A stretch of DNA of 64,000 nt, taken from the NCBI RefSeq assembly GCF_030867095.1, contig NC_081824.1, forward strand, positions 144,241,433 to 144,305,432, written 5' to 3'. Shown here in pieces: positions 1 through 14,200 of the stretch. The notes beneath the pieces were generated by a model. That model had not been told where the DNA came from. It did no database searches and saw only the letters and a list, made by a program, of their open reading frames with translations. Position 1 is the first letter of the stretch. Each line of letters starts with the position of its first letter. Made by a program: the position numbers and the translations under genes. Source of the DNA: Alligator mississippiensis (Eukaryota > Chordata > Crocodylia > Alligatoridae).

Positions 1-1160
1 GTGTGACATGGAAGGAAACATGATTGTGGGGATTGCGCATCAGATCCTATCATGTCTTTGCCTGCATATCTGGCAGAGGCCTTAGTGTCAAATATGACAG
101 TGTTTTTTGTCCACTTATAATTGCATTTATCTTTAAGCACTAGTTTTGCTGTCTTGCAACATTTACTGACCTGCAAAATATAGTTTTGTATCAAACATAT
201 TTTGAAACCCAGAGCATTAAACTCCAATTCTCTTTGTTCACTAACAAAGTAACACACTCAGATTCCAAGTGATTCTTGTTTATTTGTTATGCAGAGCATA
301 CATATTTCCTTTAGGTGAAGGCAGACCCAAAAGCAAAACTTCTTACCCACAATAGTTATTCTTTTTTTCTTCATTCTTTCTTACACTCTCTAAAACAGGA
401 ACACAAAAGGCAAAAAGGTGATGTATGCATAAGAGAGTGACATTTAGTATCTATGTCTTGGTGAGGAAAACTGGTATGTTAATGCAATGGAAGCAAATGC
501 TATGTAGTTATAGATATTAAGACCAACATTTTCAAACTTGAATGCTTAAACTAAGCAATTAAATGCATATATAGCCACCTGAATTAAGTATTCCATTTTG
601 AGAGATGCTGGGAAATCAAGTAGTCAAGTAGTCAATCCATTTTGAAAATCAGACTATTAATATAGATGCCTTACTTTAGTCACTCACATTTGAAAATGTT
701 GGTTTGTCAGTACAGACACCTGAGAAAATTATCACATAACATGGGACTAGACTAGAACATCATCTTGCTTTCCTATTAAAAAATGACTGCCACCTACTAC
801 TTGAGCTGAAGGAGAAGTCCTACAGTTGCTGGTAGTAGAAGATCTCATATCCTTCTAGTAGGCTCACTGCTTGAGCTTTACCCATTTGCTTAGTTACTCA
901 AAGTAGGTACTGTATGCTAGACTTCTGGAGGCCCAGTTGAGTATCCTGTAAAATCCTTTGCTTGTGCAATATTGTACATTGTTTGAGTCTTCGTATAATT
1001 TATGATTAACAGAACACTCAGAACCATGTACTGTCAAGAACTTATATGCTAATTTCCATTCATATAAGGGAAATAATAAGAATTGCTTGAAGATGGTAAG
1101 GAACTTAAACATAAAAATACCAAAGTCGAACTTCCATTTTGCCTCTAATGTGATGCAGAT
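1..1160. other. AT-rich non-coding sequence
   Basis: I see no exon, repeat family or other element here. It is upstream of, or an intron of, the TCP10 gene. I looked for the tubulin-binding exon that should precede exon a and did not find it. Confidence 0.5.
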
Positions 1161-1702
1161 GGGGTATCAAACTCTTCTGGCCCCACAGGGCCAGATGAGT
1201 GGCATAGAACCAGCCTATGGGCTATATAAATGGTGTGCAGCCATCCCCATGGAGTGGACTGGGCCCACAGATGCCTCTTTCCCACCCCCCACAACATGCA
1301 GGATCCAGACCCCCAGTGCTCACTCCAAGGTCCAGGGCTGCTGCCCGTCCACTCTAGCTGGATCAGGATGTGATCTGCATATGGTGCCCACTCCAGCTGG
1401 TCTGGGGTGAGCGTTGCATGCAGCATCAGTGCTGGAGCAGGAGTCACATGCAGCACACATGTCAGACTGGCTAGAGCTGGCTCTGGATAAGACATGCAGG
1501 GGATCCATGGCCCCTCCCCTCCGTGCATGCGGCATGGGAAACATGGCACATGGTGCCATGTGCGCCATGTCCCCAGGACCTGCATGTGGGACTGGTCCAG
1601 CATGCACCATATGTGGCATGTGAGTTAACTCAAGACCCAGGGCCAGCTGTGAGGGCTGGATGATATATCTCTGGCCTGTGGGCCATACCTTTGACATCCC
1701 TG
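1161..1702. repeat. Inverted-repeat DNA element, GC-rich core
   Basis: The left end ggggtatcaaactc...ggccccacagggcc and the right end ctggcctgtgggccatacc...ttgacatccctg are imperfect inverted repeats. The GC-rich inside gives spurious open frames. A related right end lies at 22730-22962. Confidence 0.6.
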
Positions 1703-1824
1703 AGTTGATTTAGTTGCTGATTACCTCAAACTTTCTTGTCTCCTTGGGACTCCTCTGTTCTACTTCTATCATTTCCCATTCTTTCCATGACAGCCTAATG
1801 CATCCTCAGAGATTGATCTTGTTT

Positions 1825-2395
1825 CATAAGAATTGCTACACAATGCATTTAGTTCATCCAGCCCAGTATTCTGTCACCAACCATGGCAAATAGTAAATGC
1901 TCTGGAGAAAGAGTGTAAGAAACAGGACATGTTCAGAATGATCTCTCCCATATCACATCCTTCCAGTTTCCAACAGTCATAAACTTAGGGAAGCCTGGGA
2001 TTACATCCCTGACTATTGCATTTTAATAGCCCCTGATGGACCTGTCCTCTATAAATTTATCTAAAGCCCTTTTTTGAACCCAGTCATATTGTTGGCACCC
2101 ACGTTGTCCTGTGGCAGGGAGTTCCATGAGTTAATTATGCATTCCGTAAAAATGTACTTCCTTCTATTTGTTTTACATTTGCTGTCTGACAGTCTTATTG
2201 TGTGCCTCTAAGTTCTTGTATTATGAGACACAGTGAATAACAGTTCTCTGTCCACTTGTCTCAAACCATTTCCCTTCTCATATCTCCTCTCAGTCACCTC
2301 TTTTCCAAGCAGAAAAATCTTAATTGTTTCAGTCTCTTCTCATATGGAAACCATATGGCACATACATCTCCCATTATCTCAAAGGATAGACTTAT
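1825..2395 (-). repeat. CR1/L3-type LINE 3' fragment, antisense
   Basis: Read on the - strand it has the typical CR1 end: fragments resembling gactgggttcaaaaaagg, then gggctggatgaac and agcaattcttatg. It is 5' truncated and old. Confidence 0.65.
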
Positions 2396-2564
2396 GGGCA
2401 GCCTGACACACTTCAGACTTGTCTGAATTCAGCTTGATCAGACTCACTAAGAAGGGACACCCCTCCTGGGATTCAGCTGTGAGAGGAGGCTTCTACCAAT
2501 GAACTTAACTGATTGACAAACTTTAGAGTTAACAGAGGGAAAAAGGTAGGTGATGATGGTGCTT

Positions 2565-2712
2565 ACTTTTGCCCGCTAGCCTAATGTTTAATGCACTTGC
2601 CCAGAAAGTGGGAGACCTGGATTATAGGCCTCCTCAGACTGATAGGTTCCAAGGCCACATCTCCCACTTTCTGGACAGTGCCTTAACCACCAGACCAGTT
2701 AGGTAGGGCTGA
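2565..2712. repeat. tRNA-like fold-back repeat
   Basis: Forward (agcctaatgtttaatgcac, agaaagtgggagacctgg) and reverse (ccacatctcccactttctgg, cagtgccttaaccacc) arms are imperfect complements. The arms resemble a tRNA A-box and anticodon region, as in tRNA-derived repeats of reptiles. It is not a functional tRNA gene. Confidence 0.45.
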
Positions 2713-3480
2713 GGGCATCATCCTCCATCCCTTCTGTTGAAGCTGGGCCAGGGGGCAAGGAATGCAAGAGGCAGGGCCTAGAAGACCATGCAAGGGTGTG
2801 CCAGATTGATCCTCAAGGTGGGCAGAGGGAGCCCTGGGTTCTGTCCCTTGTCTGTGTCATAAAAGAAGAGCTTCTGAAGTTCAAAAACTCTTTCGACTAC
2901 TCCCTCTCAGAATTTTTAGAGGCTTTTCCTGGATCACATCAGCATAATAGTAGGCATCCATGGCTTATGTGAAATTATCCATGATGTTTGATGTCATTGC
3001 CAAACAATTTGCTGAAGTGACTATGGGTCAGATTCTGTTTCCATTTTCTGTGTATGGTTTCTTTGTAGATCTGAGATTTGAAGGTGGCCTTTGCACTAGT
3101 TTTGATATCACCAGCCTGTTGCTGAGAACACAGGGCCCTAAAGTCTCACTAAATATAAGGACATCATATAAAGTGGTCAATCAATAACTTTTAAATGATT
3201 TAGTCCTTATCTTTTACCGGAGGTATCAAACCTGTATTTCATTGGTGCAAAATAGAAATAGAAAAATATTTTGATAGCACTGAAATGAATGTACTGTGAG
3301 AACTGTTCACAAGCATTCTAAAGTAGGACTGTTATAAAGAGTAATTGGGTGTTTCAGAAGTGAATTTTAAGTAACCCCTTTTCCAGGCTTTAAGGTTTAT
3401 AAAAATTATTGAGCATTTTAACATTTTTTTAACATTATACTTTTCAAGTCATGTAATAGAAAGCAAATTCTCTAAGGAGG

Positions 3481-3483
<3 letters not shown>
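2713..3483. other. Non-coding sequence
   Basis: I see nothing recognisable. The open frame at 2960-3187 resembles no family I know and has no clear splice context. Confidence 0.45.
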
Positions 3484-3521
<38 letters not shown>

Positions 3522-3611
3522 TATATATATATATATCCTTCTAATTTTCTATCAACTTTATATATATATATATAAACTATATATATAAAGTTGATAGAAA
3601 ATTAGAAGGAT
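3484..3611. repeat. (TA)n tract with adjoining long palindrome
   Basis: A TA/CA microsatellite is followed by an almost perfect inverted repeat: tccttctaattttctatcaa then TA-rich sequence then ttgatagaaaattagaagga. It sits about 160 bases before the acceptor of TCP10 exon a. Confidence 0.85.
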
Positions 3612-3768
3612 ATGTATTTTTTTTATTTGATGTACTAGGAAACATAAAATTTCAGGTTACAATAAAGAAGCTGATTTTATTAACATAGTCTTCTCTGAAT
3701 GGGATCTGATGTTTCTTTCCATTTTTAAAGAATGATTCATAATTTTACACAATTTTTGGTATTTGCAG

Positions 3769-5209
3769 AATTTCTGCAAGGGTAAAATATCCCCTCGAAA
3801 ATCTTTCCTGAAATGTGGAGAAGGCATTGCAAGGCATGAAAAAAGAAAAGGAAGCTTTGGAAAAGAACAAACCAAGCATTCTAGAAGAGTTAGTTTTGAC
3901 TGCCAGAATCACTTCTCTTGGCCTGGCTGTCAAACTTGGAAATTACATATGGGGAAAGGCTCTTGTTTAAATCGGCAGGCCAGTAGTCCCATGATGTTGA
4001 GCACAACTGAGAAAAATACAACCAGTGCTATGTCTGTGAGTGAAATAAAGAATCTGGGGGACTGTAAGGCAGGTGGTCCTGAGGAAAGGCCGGGAGAAAG
4101 AGAAGGAGGTGAGGGAGAAGAGAGTATAAAGGGGGAGCCTGCTGTATCACCACAGATGAATTGGCCTGAGCTTATACGGCAGTGTCATGAGCAAATAAGT
4201 GGAATGAACCTCCAAGCAGGTGAGAGGAATGAAACGCAGTGTGCTGATTCTCTAGCACACCTTGATGGAATGGATAAAAGATCCATGGAGCCTAAAGTCC
4301 CAAAGCAGTTAGATCTTGTGGATCAGTCTGGGAAGGGCAACATAGCAGAGGCAGCAGAAAAACCTTTGGAAGCCCTTCAAGAAGATTCTGTGTTTCAGAA
4401 CTTAGAAGAAGCAAACCAAGCAAAGCATGTGGATTGGAGCATAGGTCTGCAATTCACGTCCTGCATGAAAGGGGCTCCCGGCTTGCAAAATAAGTTCTGT
4501 ATTGTGAACCCAAACTCAGAGAGCAAGAGAGGAACCAGCACTGGATTTAAGCTGGTCAATGACAAAATAGTGAAAGTTTCCCATACATCAGCCCAGCACA
4601 TGGACAGGGAAAAGGGTGACACATCTGTTGGTCACCAGCGTTTGTGTCAAAGCAGTGGAAATGCTCCCTGCCAGTGGAATGCCTTAGCTGTGGCCAGTGA
4701 GTCAAGCCACACATCAACTGACAGTGAGGATGATCCCAAATCACACTGCAGTCAGTATCCCACACAGGCTGCACCACAGAAAGTAGGTCGGACTGACAGA
4801 CATTTGGATCTCTCTGATGCTGATTATGCTAGTGATGAGCCCAGTGGAGCAGAAAAGATGACCCTGAAAAAGCACAGCAAGTCTCAGCCTAAGAAACGGG
4901 GGCTTTCAAACCAGCAGGATTCTTCACTCAGCACAAGCAGCAGTGAGTCTAGTAATGGAGTTGCCAGGCTGAAAGGGAGTAAGCCTTGCTCCTCTTTTCA
5001 AAAGTGTCCTTTTCATCCCCCAAGATCCATGGGAGGCCAACAACAGCCTCAAGCAAAGAGTGAGAGTTGTGCTGGGGACATTAAAACTGTAGATCTGTAC
5101 TCACTACCCTCAATGGGCAATCTTGTAACTACTCTGTTCCCTACTTTCAAGAGTAAAGACACCCTTGCTGAAGAAAAGGAACATAGAAAGCTGTTTTTGG
5201 GGACACTAG
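3769..5209 (+). CDS. TCP10: TCP10 exon a (first in window): SAC-like motif and acidic/Ser-rich region
   Basis: This 1441-nt exon follows the acceptor atttgcag and ends at ctag|gtaaga. It reads open for 480 codons and leaves one base for the next exon. Residues 12-22, [11 protein letters not shown], resemble the human CPAP segment FLKRGEGLAR that contacts tubulin. [13 protein letters not shown] resembles CPAP LDLSDKDYSSDES, and [13 protein letters not shown] resembles LMMKFFPSLKPK. The rest is low-complexity and polar, as in CENPJ, where one large exon covers the same region. The apparent start at 3763 is a TTG just inside the intron, so it is not the true start of the protein. Confidence 0.88.
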
Positions 5210-8200
5210 GTAAGAACTATTAAGACTAGTGTTTATGGGGGTGCTAGGTAAGGGTTACTGACATCTTACCCTATGTCAGTAGTAACTGAATTTCTCTTGA
5301 CTTATAATAATTCTATTCTTGTACCATTATTATATACTGCCAGTATTCCTCAACTTGGATCTGGGGAAAAAAGGCCATCAGCAGTTAAAAAAAGCTAAAA
5401 GTATAAGTCAGTCTGTGTGTGCTTTCCAGTCTTGGGCTCTTTTCTGAGACTGCTAAAAAGTATGGTATTCATCAATTTAAAATAAGTCAGCTTAAGTGGG
5501 TCAACTTAAGTTAAGCCATGTCAGAGCATACACATGTACACCTCCTTGACATGCTGGCAGCCATCTTGTAAGCTAAGTTGATTTAACTAATGCAACTTAA
5601 GATAATACACCTCAGAGGTATATTATCTTGCACCACATTTAAGCTGACTCTGCCCCACATATGTGTATATGCTCTGACAGGTAAGTCAACTTTAAACAGT
5701 TTAGTTGCCTTAACTGTCAGAAAGTTAGCATGTGTGTACGCACCCTCAGTGACACTTGTAGCAATGTTTTTTACGGTACAAAGTGAGAGAAATAGGTTCA
5801 AAACCCCTTCAGTTGAGGGGGTGGTAGGGAGAGAGGGTTATAGAATCAAAACTCTGCATAAGTGGTCTAAAATGCCACTTACATGAAGGAAGGGGAATTG
5901 GATTTCTCCATTAATTGTCAAGCTCCTGCAACAGAATTAATACTTAGAGCCACAGCAATTGTTCCATTCAAAATAAAGGCCAAATACATTTTAGCAACCA
6001 CAATATCATAATGGAATTCATACACTGATGCAGATATCACCTCCATCCTGTCCCACTTACTACCAACAGCAGTGCTTGTTTCATGCTAGTAAGCAGAAAA
6101 AATGGACTTGATAATACAGGAAGCTCATTCCACTTCTGTGTGGAAGATGTTCTCCTAAGAACCAACTTCCGAGGGAAGTGGTCCTCAGCCCTACCTTGGG
6201 TAAATTAAAAAAGAGGTTAGATGATCACCTGTCTGGGGTCTTGTGAACCCAGCATTCATTCCTGCCTGTGGCAGGAGGTCAGGCTAGATGATCTGTTCAG
6301 GTCCCTCCTGACCCTAGCTACTATGAAACTATGAAACTAAGTGGAAGATGTTCATAAATAACCACTAAGTTATATATATTAATGTAAATGTCTTTGTAGA
6401 AGACACTCAGAAAAGACTGACTGGCAAATTTTTGGAATCGGAAAGGGAGGTTGGTGTGTTTCTTGGAGAAACCCCTCCACTAGCTGGGATGAAAGAAGAG
6501 CAGGAGAAAGCAATGCATTTTCTCAGGTAGGTAACCATCCCTTCTCCTGGAAAACAAATCTATCTCTAGACCTTGATACCTAAAAGTAGGCTGTCAAACT
6601 CACGTTTGGGAACCTGAATAAGTGGCCTTTTTCCATTGGCAGCTGTGTGTGTTTGGAAAATCAGGCCATTTATTTTGGTACCTAAATACAGAAATAAGTG
6701 TCTGACAAGGCACCCATGTTTAGAAACTCGGACCTGAGCTGAAAAATAGGGAACGCTTTGTACAAGTTGCTGAGCATCCTCAACTCTCAGAAAGTCACCA
6801 AGAACTCACCAAAAGTTGGGGCACTTCACCCCATATGATCAGGTCCTTAATGAAAGAGAGGATCATTTTCCTACATCACATTCAGATTTACCCACTTAGA
6901 TATTTTTGTAAAGATGTTTGTTTCTGAGATTATTCACAATTTATGACTGTTACTTCATATCCAGGTCAAACACCACCAACAGTATTATTTCAAGACTACA
7001 TTTCTTCAAACCAGGCAACAGCCAGAATGCAGTTTTTTAAGTGTGACCAAAATCTGTTAGAACCTGCACTCACCAACATCTAAATTTTATACAGACTTTT
7101 TTGCATTACTGTGTTTTTTTTCTCATTCTCACTAGGTCTGAGACTTTTCTTATACAAAATAAATAGTATTTCTTGGTTTGCCATTCTGTTTTCATTCCTT
7201 CCTTAATTTGAACAAATGTTTAAGATGAAAAACAAATTAAGTGTTGACATTCTTTTGTTTATGCCCTTGTATTTCTCTGAGTTTTGGATCAGGTCCTTAC
7301 AGCATGTCATTAATCAGCTTATACAGTTTTATCCCCATAGTTATCCTTGACATAAAATATTTTGCATCTATTAAAAATACTTTATCAAAGGCTATTTTGG
7401 ATGTGATCTTGCAAACATGTTCCAGTGACTGTGATAGGAATTCCATATCTGAGCTGTTGGGTCTGTTTTTTTACATTTATAATCTGAAAAATGAAGCTGT
7501 CAAGGAAATTAGGCTATTGTTTCTAGTGTAATGTACTGATAGTACTTTCAGCTGCAAAATAATGCATCTGATGCAGAATTAACTGCATCATTCATTCAGC
7601 ATTGTATTCTGTGCCTGTGATAAACAATGCTGTCTGGTGGGGCTGTTTTATAAAGCTTGGTATTTTGGCATTTGAAAAGAGTGTTTTTAGTGGAGTTTTG
7701 GTGGTGGATGTTTACCTTCAAATCTACACGTGGCTTGTCAGGTACACCTTTATTTCTTTTTTCTAATTTGTGGACCAAAATGTAGGCAGGTGTAGATCAA
7801 TTAACTGCAGTGGCTTTATGCTGTTTTATACCAGCTGAGGATCTGGCTTTGTATTTTCAAAGTAGAGTGTGGCAGGAGCTCTTGCCGGTAACCACAGTGA
7901 TTGCACTTCACTCACACCCTGTGATGTTTTTCTTTGGTAGCAGCAATAAAAGTGCTTTTGAGAGTCAGATGACATGCCTGGACCTGTCCAGTCGTCTACC
8001 CCTTCTTTGGTTTCCAAGCACATTCTTTTAGAACTATGCAGACACGAGGTTTAGAATTTTGCATCAAATCCACTGCTTAGCAGGGACTGGAGCATGGATA
8101 AGAGCTGGAAGGCTTCAGCTCCACTCAGGGAAAATTGAGGAAATTCTTGTTGGTTGTGGGCAGCTGTCATGAGACTCACTGGAGGTTGTTTAGGTTTCCA

Positions 8201-11200
8201 GGACCAGGAGATTGCCATTTGTGGTGCACCTCCTGCCCTTCTTGTTGAATCCACAGCTCTTCTGATTGCCTTAGTACAGGGATGGGCAAAATACAGCCTG
8301 TGGGCTGGATCCAGCCTGCCAAGGGATTTTATCTGACCCATGATTGGTCCCTTGGCCCCACCTAGCCCAGCCGCGGGAGGCAGTCCGAGCTGGTCCTGCT
8401 GCCCTTGGGCACGCAACAGTGTTGGGTTGGTGTGGCAGCTGGACTTAGTTTCTCAGAAGCCCCAGCAGCAGCAGCTCATTCTAGCTGCCACCACTAGTGT
8501 CACCTCTGACACAGGGCCTGCTGCCTGGGCACCCCAGCCCATCTGCCCTCCACCCGCTGCCAGGGGTACCGGATGGAGTGGGCAAGCAGGGTCTCCATGG
8601 AGACCAGCCTGGGACCTGCACAGGCAGGGCACGCTTAGCTGGGTGCATGGGATGGGGCCACAGATAGGTGGGGAGCAGCCTCTAGGAGCAGGATGGGTGG
8701 CTGGTGCTGGGGCCAGGATCTTGGGGTGGTGACAGCATGGGGCCATACTTATTACTCCTAACAGATGTTCCAGCCCAAGGATATCCAAAGGCAGGATTTT
8801 ATCTGCATCCTTTACATCACTTCCATAATCCCCAATTTGGTCTTTGAACAGAACACGAACGGATCAGTTTGAGACCATCAAGGCTCAGGAGCTGAACCAT
8901 GCAGAATACAAGAGAGGTCAAATTCCCATGCTGCTGAAAGAAAATGTTGAATCTGATAAGTACTTGGCAACAACTAGAATCACTGGAGAGAATGGGAACT
9001 CCAAAGAAATACAAGTAAGTGCTGCTCTGTCTGATAGTCTGTTCACTTTTATATGGGTTCTTTGTCTTTATTGTACTCAAGCCCTTTCAGCAATATCTGG
9101 GTGTCAAACGGCATTGGTGTAGGCTGCTAGGCTGTAACTTATGTCCGGTTATTAGGGCTGTGTGAAACAGCACCATTCCGTTTTGACTTGCATTTCAGCG
9201 TTTCAATGGAACAGTGTTTCATTTCGAATTTCATTTTGATTCGAAACCACTGTTCCATTTCATTTTGTCGAAACAATTTCACTGTTTTGACGCTGTTTCA
9301 ACATTTCACCCATAGGCTATAATGGGGAAGCTCGAAACAGCCTATAACTTTGTCATTTCTGGCCTGATTTGGATGAAAACTGCAGGAATGGTAGCCCCTT
9401 CTGAGGGCATGAAGCCTGCGAAGTATCAAGGAGATAGGTGAAGGGGTTTGGGGGAAACTGCACCTCAAGCTGCAGACAAGCAAAACTCATGACATGGGTG
9501 ACACTGTGTGTGTTAAGGCACAGCAGGGTGAAAGCTGCAGGCTTGCTAGCCCCTGCTGAGGACACGAAGCCTGCCAGCTTTCAAGGAGATAGGTGCAGGG
9601 CTTCTGGGTTCTGGTGCCCTGCACCTCTGGCTGCTGACAGGCAAAATTCATGACATGGGTGCTTGTGGAACTATGTCTGTCCTGGGTTACAGGGGGGTGA
9701 AAACTGCAGGCCTGCTAGGCGCTGCTGCAGCCATGAAGCCTGCTAGCTGTCAAGGAGATAGGTGCAGGGGGAATCTGGGTTCTGGGGCCCTGCACCTCTA
9801 GCTGCTGACAGGCAAAATGCGTGACAAGGGTGGGTGACACTCTGTGTGTGTTAAGGTGAACCCTCACTCAACTGACACCAAGGCAGAAAGCAGGGCAGTT
9901 CAAACAATGCTGCCTTTTATGCGGTTTTTCCATCCCTCCCCCAGAGCACTGGGATTGGAAGGGACCTCAGGGAAGGATGACTGTCACTGGCCAGCTGCAT
10001 AGTCAATAACAAGAGTGGTCCTTCCCCCTCCCTCTCCTCACTTTAGTTTTTGTTTCCCTGCAGGCAAGACCAGCTTGAACTTCAAAACTCAAAACATTTC
10101 GAAAATTTTGAAATGTTTTGACTTGCCTCATTTCATTTCGAGGCTGTTTCAAAGCTCTCTGTTTCATTTGAATTTTGCTGTTTCGAGCTCGAAACAAGTT
10201 GAAACAGCATCGAAACAAAACTGCCGGCGAAATTTAACCAGTTATGTTGGGATGTAATGGTTATGTTCTATTACTACACACACCAACACAGCTACAACCA
10301 TGTTGCAGTATAGCAGTGGACATTGGTTTGCTTTGTGGTGAGAGATTGCAGGAAACCCAGAGTTTCCCATGCTCTTGAGTGGCCCTGGCAGGGGCTTTGG
10401 GTGTTGAGGGGCCCAATCCTATGCACCTGGGAATTCCTGAAACAGGGACCTGATTCTGAAAGTTATTGAGCATGTGCAACACTCATTCACATAATCTGGA
10501 AAGGTAGGTATTCACCATTTGGTAGCTGATGGTGTCTTCCCTAGATTCCTGTTAGCACATCTTCTGTCTTGCACAGGATTACTCCTTTTCCTTGTGCTCC
10601 TTTTTCTTTATTTGGGTCTCCTCTAATCTGGATGTTTCCTTTATTATTGCTGTGTATCTTAATATCTCTTTTTGCCTTGTTCCTGTCATAAAGAAAAATC
10701 ATGGTAAAGTATCAAACAAGATGGTAGAAGTTGAGCTTTGCTCAGAATGTTCTTGGAATGGTGCAGTAATGTCACATGCCTTCGTCTAATGGCAGATATT
10801 AAAGCAACAGATTGCAGGGCTCCAGGAGGAATTCAGAAGAAATGAGTCCCACTGGCATGCTGCCCATGGCCAGCTGAAGAGTCAGATTGAGATGCTGACC
10901 AAACAAAACCTGGAGCTTCGAGGTGAGCTCCGAGTTTCAAAGCATCAGAGGCTGGAATCAGAAAAAAAATCCAGAGTTGTGGATTTCAGAAGCAGAACAT
11001 CAGAAACCCCGGTATGAAAGAACCTGTTGCTCATGGGTATTTTTTGAGGAGTGGAAATGTCTTGTATAGCAATGTATAATTAATCTTGGTGTAGTTTTAC
11101 ATATATATTTAATTCAGTTGTAATGAAACGTAATCAGGGTTAAGTACCTAAGCTTCTGTAGGCTTTTTTGAAGATGTCATCCCAAATAAATATTTATTTT

Positions 11201-14200
11201 TTGTTTTTTAAATTGCCCATAATCTGTCTGCTAGTTACAGTGATCCATGCTTTTAATACAGAGTCTGGGTCACAAAATTCCAGCAGTACCTTAATCAATG
11301 TAGAGGACACCCATGCACAACCATCAACATCCTAATAAAAACAAAGGTTAAGGAAGGCAAAATATTCTTTGAGCCAGATTCTCTCTCCCACTCCACCTAC
11401 TGTAGTTCACTTCAGTGGTTCAAGACAGCCATTAAAAACTGTAGCTCCAGGCACTGAAGAGACCCTCTCTGCGAGGGAACCGTCAGATGGCAGAAGGGAG
11501 TATAAATCAGGTATGGGGCATAGACCTGAAATTGCTGTAACTTAGATTAGGGCTCATACAATTCTTGCCTATGTGCAGGATCCAAGGGAGCATAATGTAG
11601 TCAGATGGGGAATTTAAGTCTTTGTGTTTACATTTTAGAGTCTTTCTGTTTCATTTGTCAATACAGCCAATAAGCTTTCCAGTTTCAAGGTCTGCTTAGT
11701 GTGTGACTATTATTCTGTATTGGTTTCTTCAATATATGAGGCCACCCCTTGTCTAGTGGAGTAATGATTATCTTCGTATTTGTGAGATTGGATTGTTATA
11801 ATAAAAAACCTAAAGGGGGTTTTTGCCACATGGAAAAAAGGAACAAATGGTTAGTTCTGCTAGGCATGAAGAATAAATTGTTGATGTGTTTGTTGTAAAT
11901 TCTCCATTAGGTGTCAGAAGCTATTCTGACAGGATTGTCATCCCTGGCTAAACGGGAAGAAAGCCCATTGAGAGGCAGCCATAAAAGTCGAAGCTCCACT
12001 CCCATGGGCAGGAGAACACCATTGGAGAAACAGCATCCCAGAGATGCAAATATCAAAGTATGGATAAAACCTGAGGACTGAGAGTATGAAATGTTAACTT
12101 GTTGTTTCCCTACTTTGAATGGGGCTGTCAAGATTGGATGTTTGTCTCAAGAGTGCTTGTCTTTCTAAATGATATATGCCATTGTTCAAACAGAAGTTAT
12201 GGGCTTGAGGCAGGAATTACTGAGTGAAATTGTAAGGTTGGTGTTATGCTGTATGTCAAACTAGGAACAACATTTTCAGAAATTCAGATGTGACTGAGAA
12301 ACTTAAATTTCATCTTCAGAAATGACTTAGGCACTTAAGGGCCTAAGTCTCATTAAAGCATAATAGGAATTAGGCTTTAAAATTACTTACATGATTTTCA
12401 AAACAGTTTGGGTACCTAAACATGCAAATAAGTGCCTAGCAAGATTTCAAGATCGCATACGGAGGTTAGGTATCCAGTTGTCATTGATGCCATAAATGTT
12501 GATAATGAAAGCATTGATTTCAGTGAGATTTAGATATCAGTTTGCCTCTCTAGTTGCTTTTCAAAATCCTAGTGGGCACTAACATGCATCTTTAGTCTCA
12601 TAAATGCCTTTGAAAACCTCAACCTTTAGAGACTCTGAGCATTAACTTTCAAGCAAAACTAAAGGTGCCTAAGTCACTTTTGAAAACAAGGTCTTAAGTC
12701 ACTTAAGTGCTCTTGAAAATGTAACCCAGAGGATCATGATCGTTCTTTCTGACCAATTCTAATTCTGTTGAAGTGAATGGGAGTTTTGCAGTTAACTTCA
12801 ATGTGGTCAGATTTTCACTCTATAAATTAAATAATGTCAAACAAGTAGATATCCTTCTGCAGTATTTGCATTCTGTTTATAGCCTTTTGATAATTTTATA
12901 AAAACCAGAATATGAGATGAATTAGCAGAAGTGAAAGTGGCTTATCACTGGGCCAGCTGATCCCATTCTGTCATTCTGACAGATCCCTTCAACTAGCAGC
13001 CCCTGACTGAGGCTGTTCCCTCACAGCCCAATTCACAGTGAGACTGGTGATAGCTAGGAGAAGGATTTTTGAGCTGAAGTACCATCTCCACAAGTGTGTG
13101 CGCCATATTTGCTTGTTTTTACTTTCTCAAGTAATACTTCTCTGACTCCTTCTATTGCCTGGCTTTATGCCCTCTGCAGTGTTGATCTAGGAGTTGTAGG
13201 CCAGACCAGAGGTGTCTATGAATCACAGGGTGCATCTACACATGCAATTAGCATGTAACAATAAACTCCAGCACAGTTTGCACTAGAGTTTATTTCTTGT
13301 GGGCACAGTGTTTACAAGTGCACCTGGGACTACAGCACATTTTGCTGGGGTGAAGCATCCCCAGGCTGCCAGGAGGTCCAGGATTCGTCCTACCAGGCTG
13401 GACTTTCCGTCTTGGCTCAACATGCTGCAGAAGGGCTGGCTGGGGCACAAAGATGCTATAGTGTGGGGGCTAGCTGGCAGGCAGCCCCTGCACTGTAGCA
13501 CCCTCATAACCCAGCCAGCCCCTGTCGCTATCTACACGTGTGTTTTGGCACGTGTAGCTACTTCTCCGTAGGATAGTACTTGTCCTGGACAGTACTACCC
13601 TACAGTGGATTTAGTTAATTTACTGAGCCATAATACAGGTGCACAAGTAGATGGTGATGCTTTACTGCAGATCTAAATAGTCAGCTCCTCAGTAAAACAC
13701 ATGGGTAGATGCACCCACATTAATACAGATTGCCCTGACCCTTTCTGTTGCCTAGCTCTGTGCTGTCAGTCAATCAGGGTTGATCTAGGATATCTATGTA
13801 TCACAGGGATGTCTATGAATCACAGGTGTATTGTGGTATGGGACCTTCCACCAACAGGAGCAGATGTCTAGGCTGAAAAACCATTCCTGTAATACTTAGC
13901 TACTGAGTATTTAGTAAGTACCATCCTGAAAGCCCACAGTTCATGATAGAGGTCACTCTGTTTAAAGACCACAATCTTTTTTTTCCAAAGTCAGGGAAAA
14001 AAGATAGAAAAAACATGGTATTGTTCCTTCACCAAATCTGTGAGACCTATGGAGTGTAGTTTACCTTCTGGGTGCTCAACCCACCTGCATAGGAAAGGCT
14101 GTCTTAGCCATAGTTCCTGAGAAGTAGGAAGTTGCCCTCTGGACCAGCTGCTACTTGAAACAGACAAGAGGACTCAGACAAATCTGAAACAGACTGGTTA

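Noticed and set aside
2565-2712. A tRNA gene
   Set aside because: Only parts of a tRNA are present, in inverted arms, and it cannot form a normal cloverleaf.
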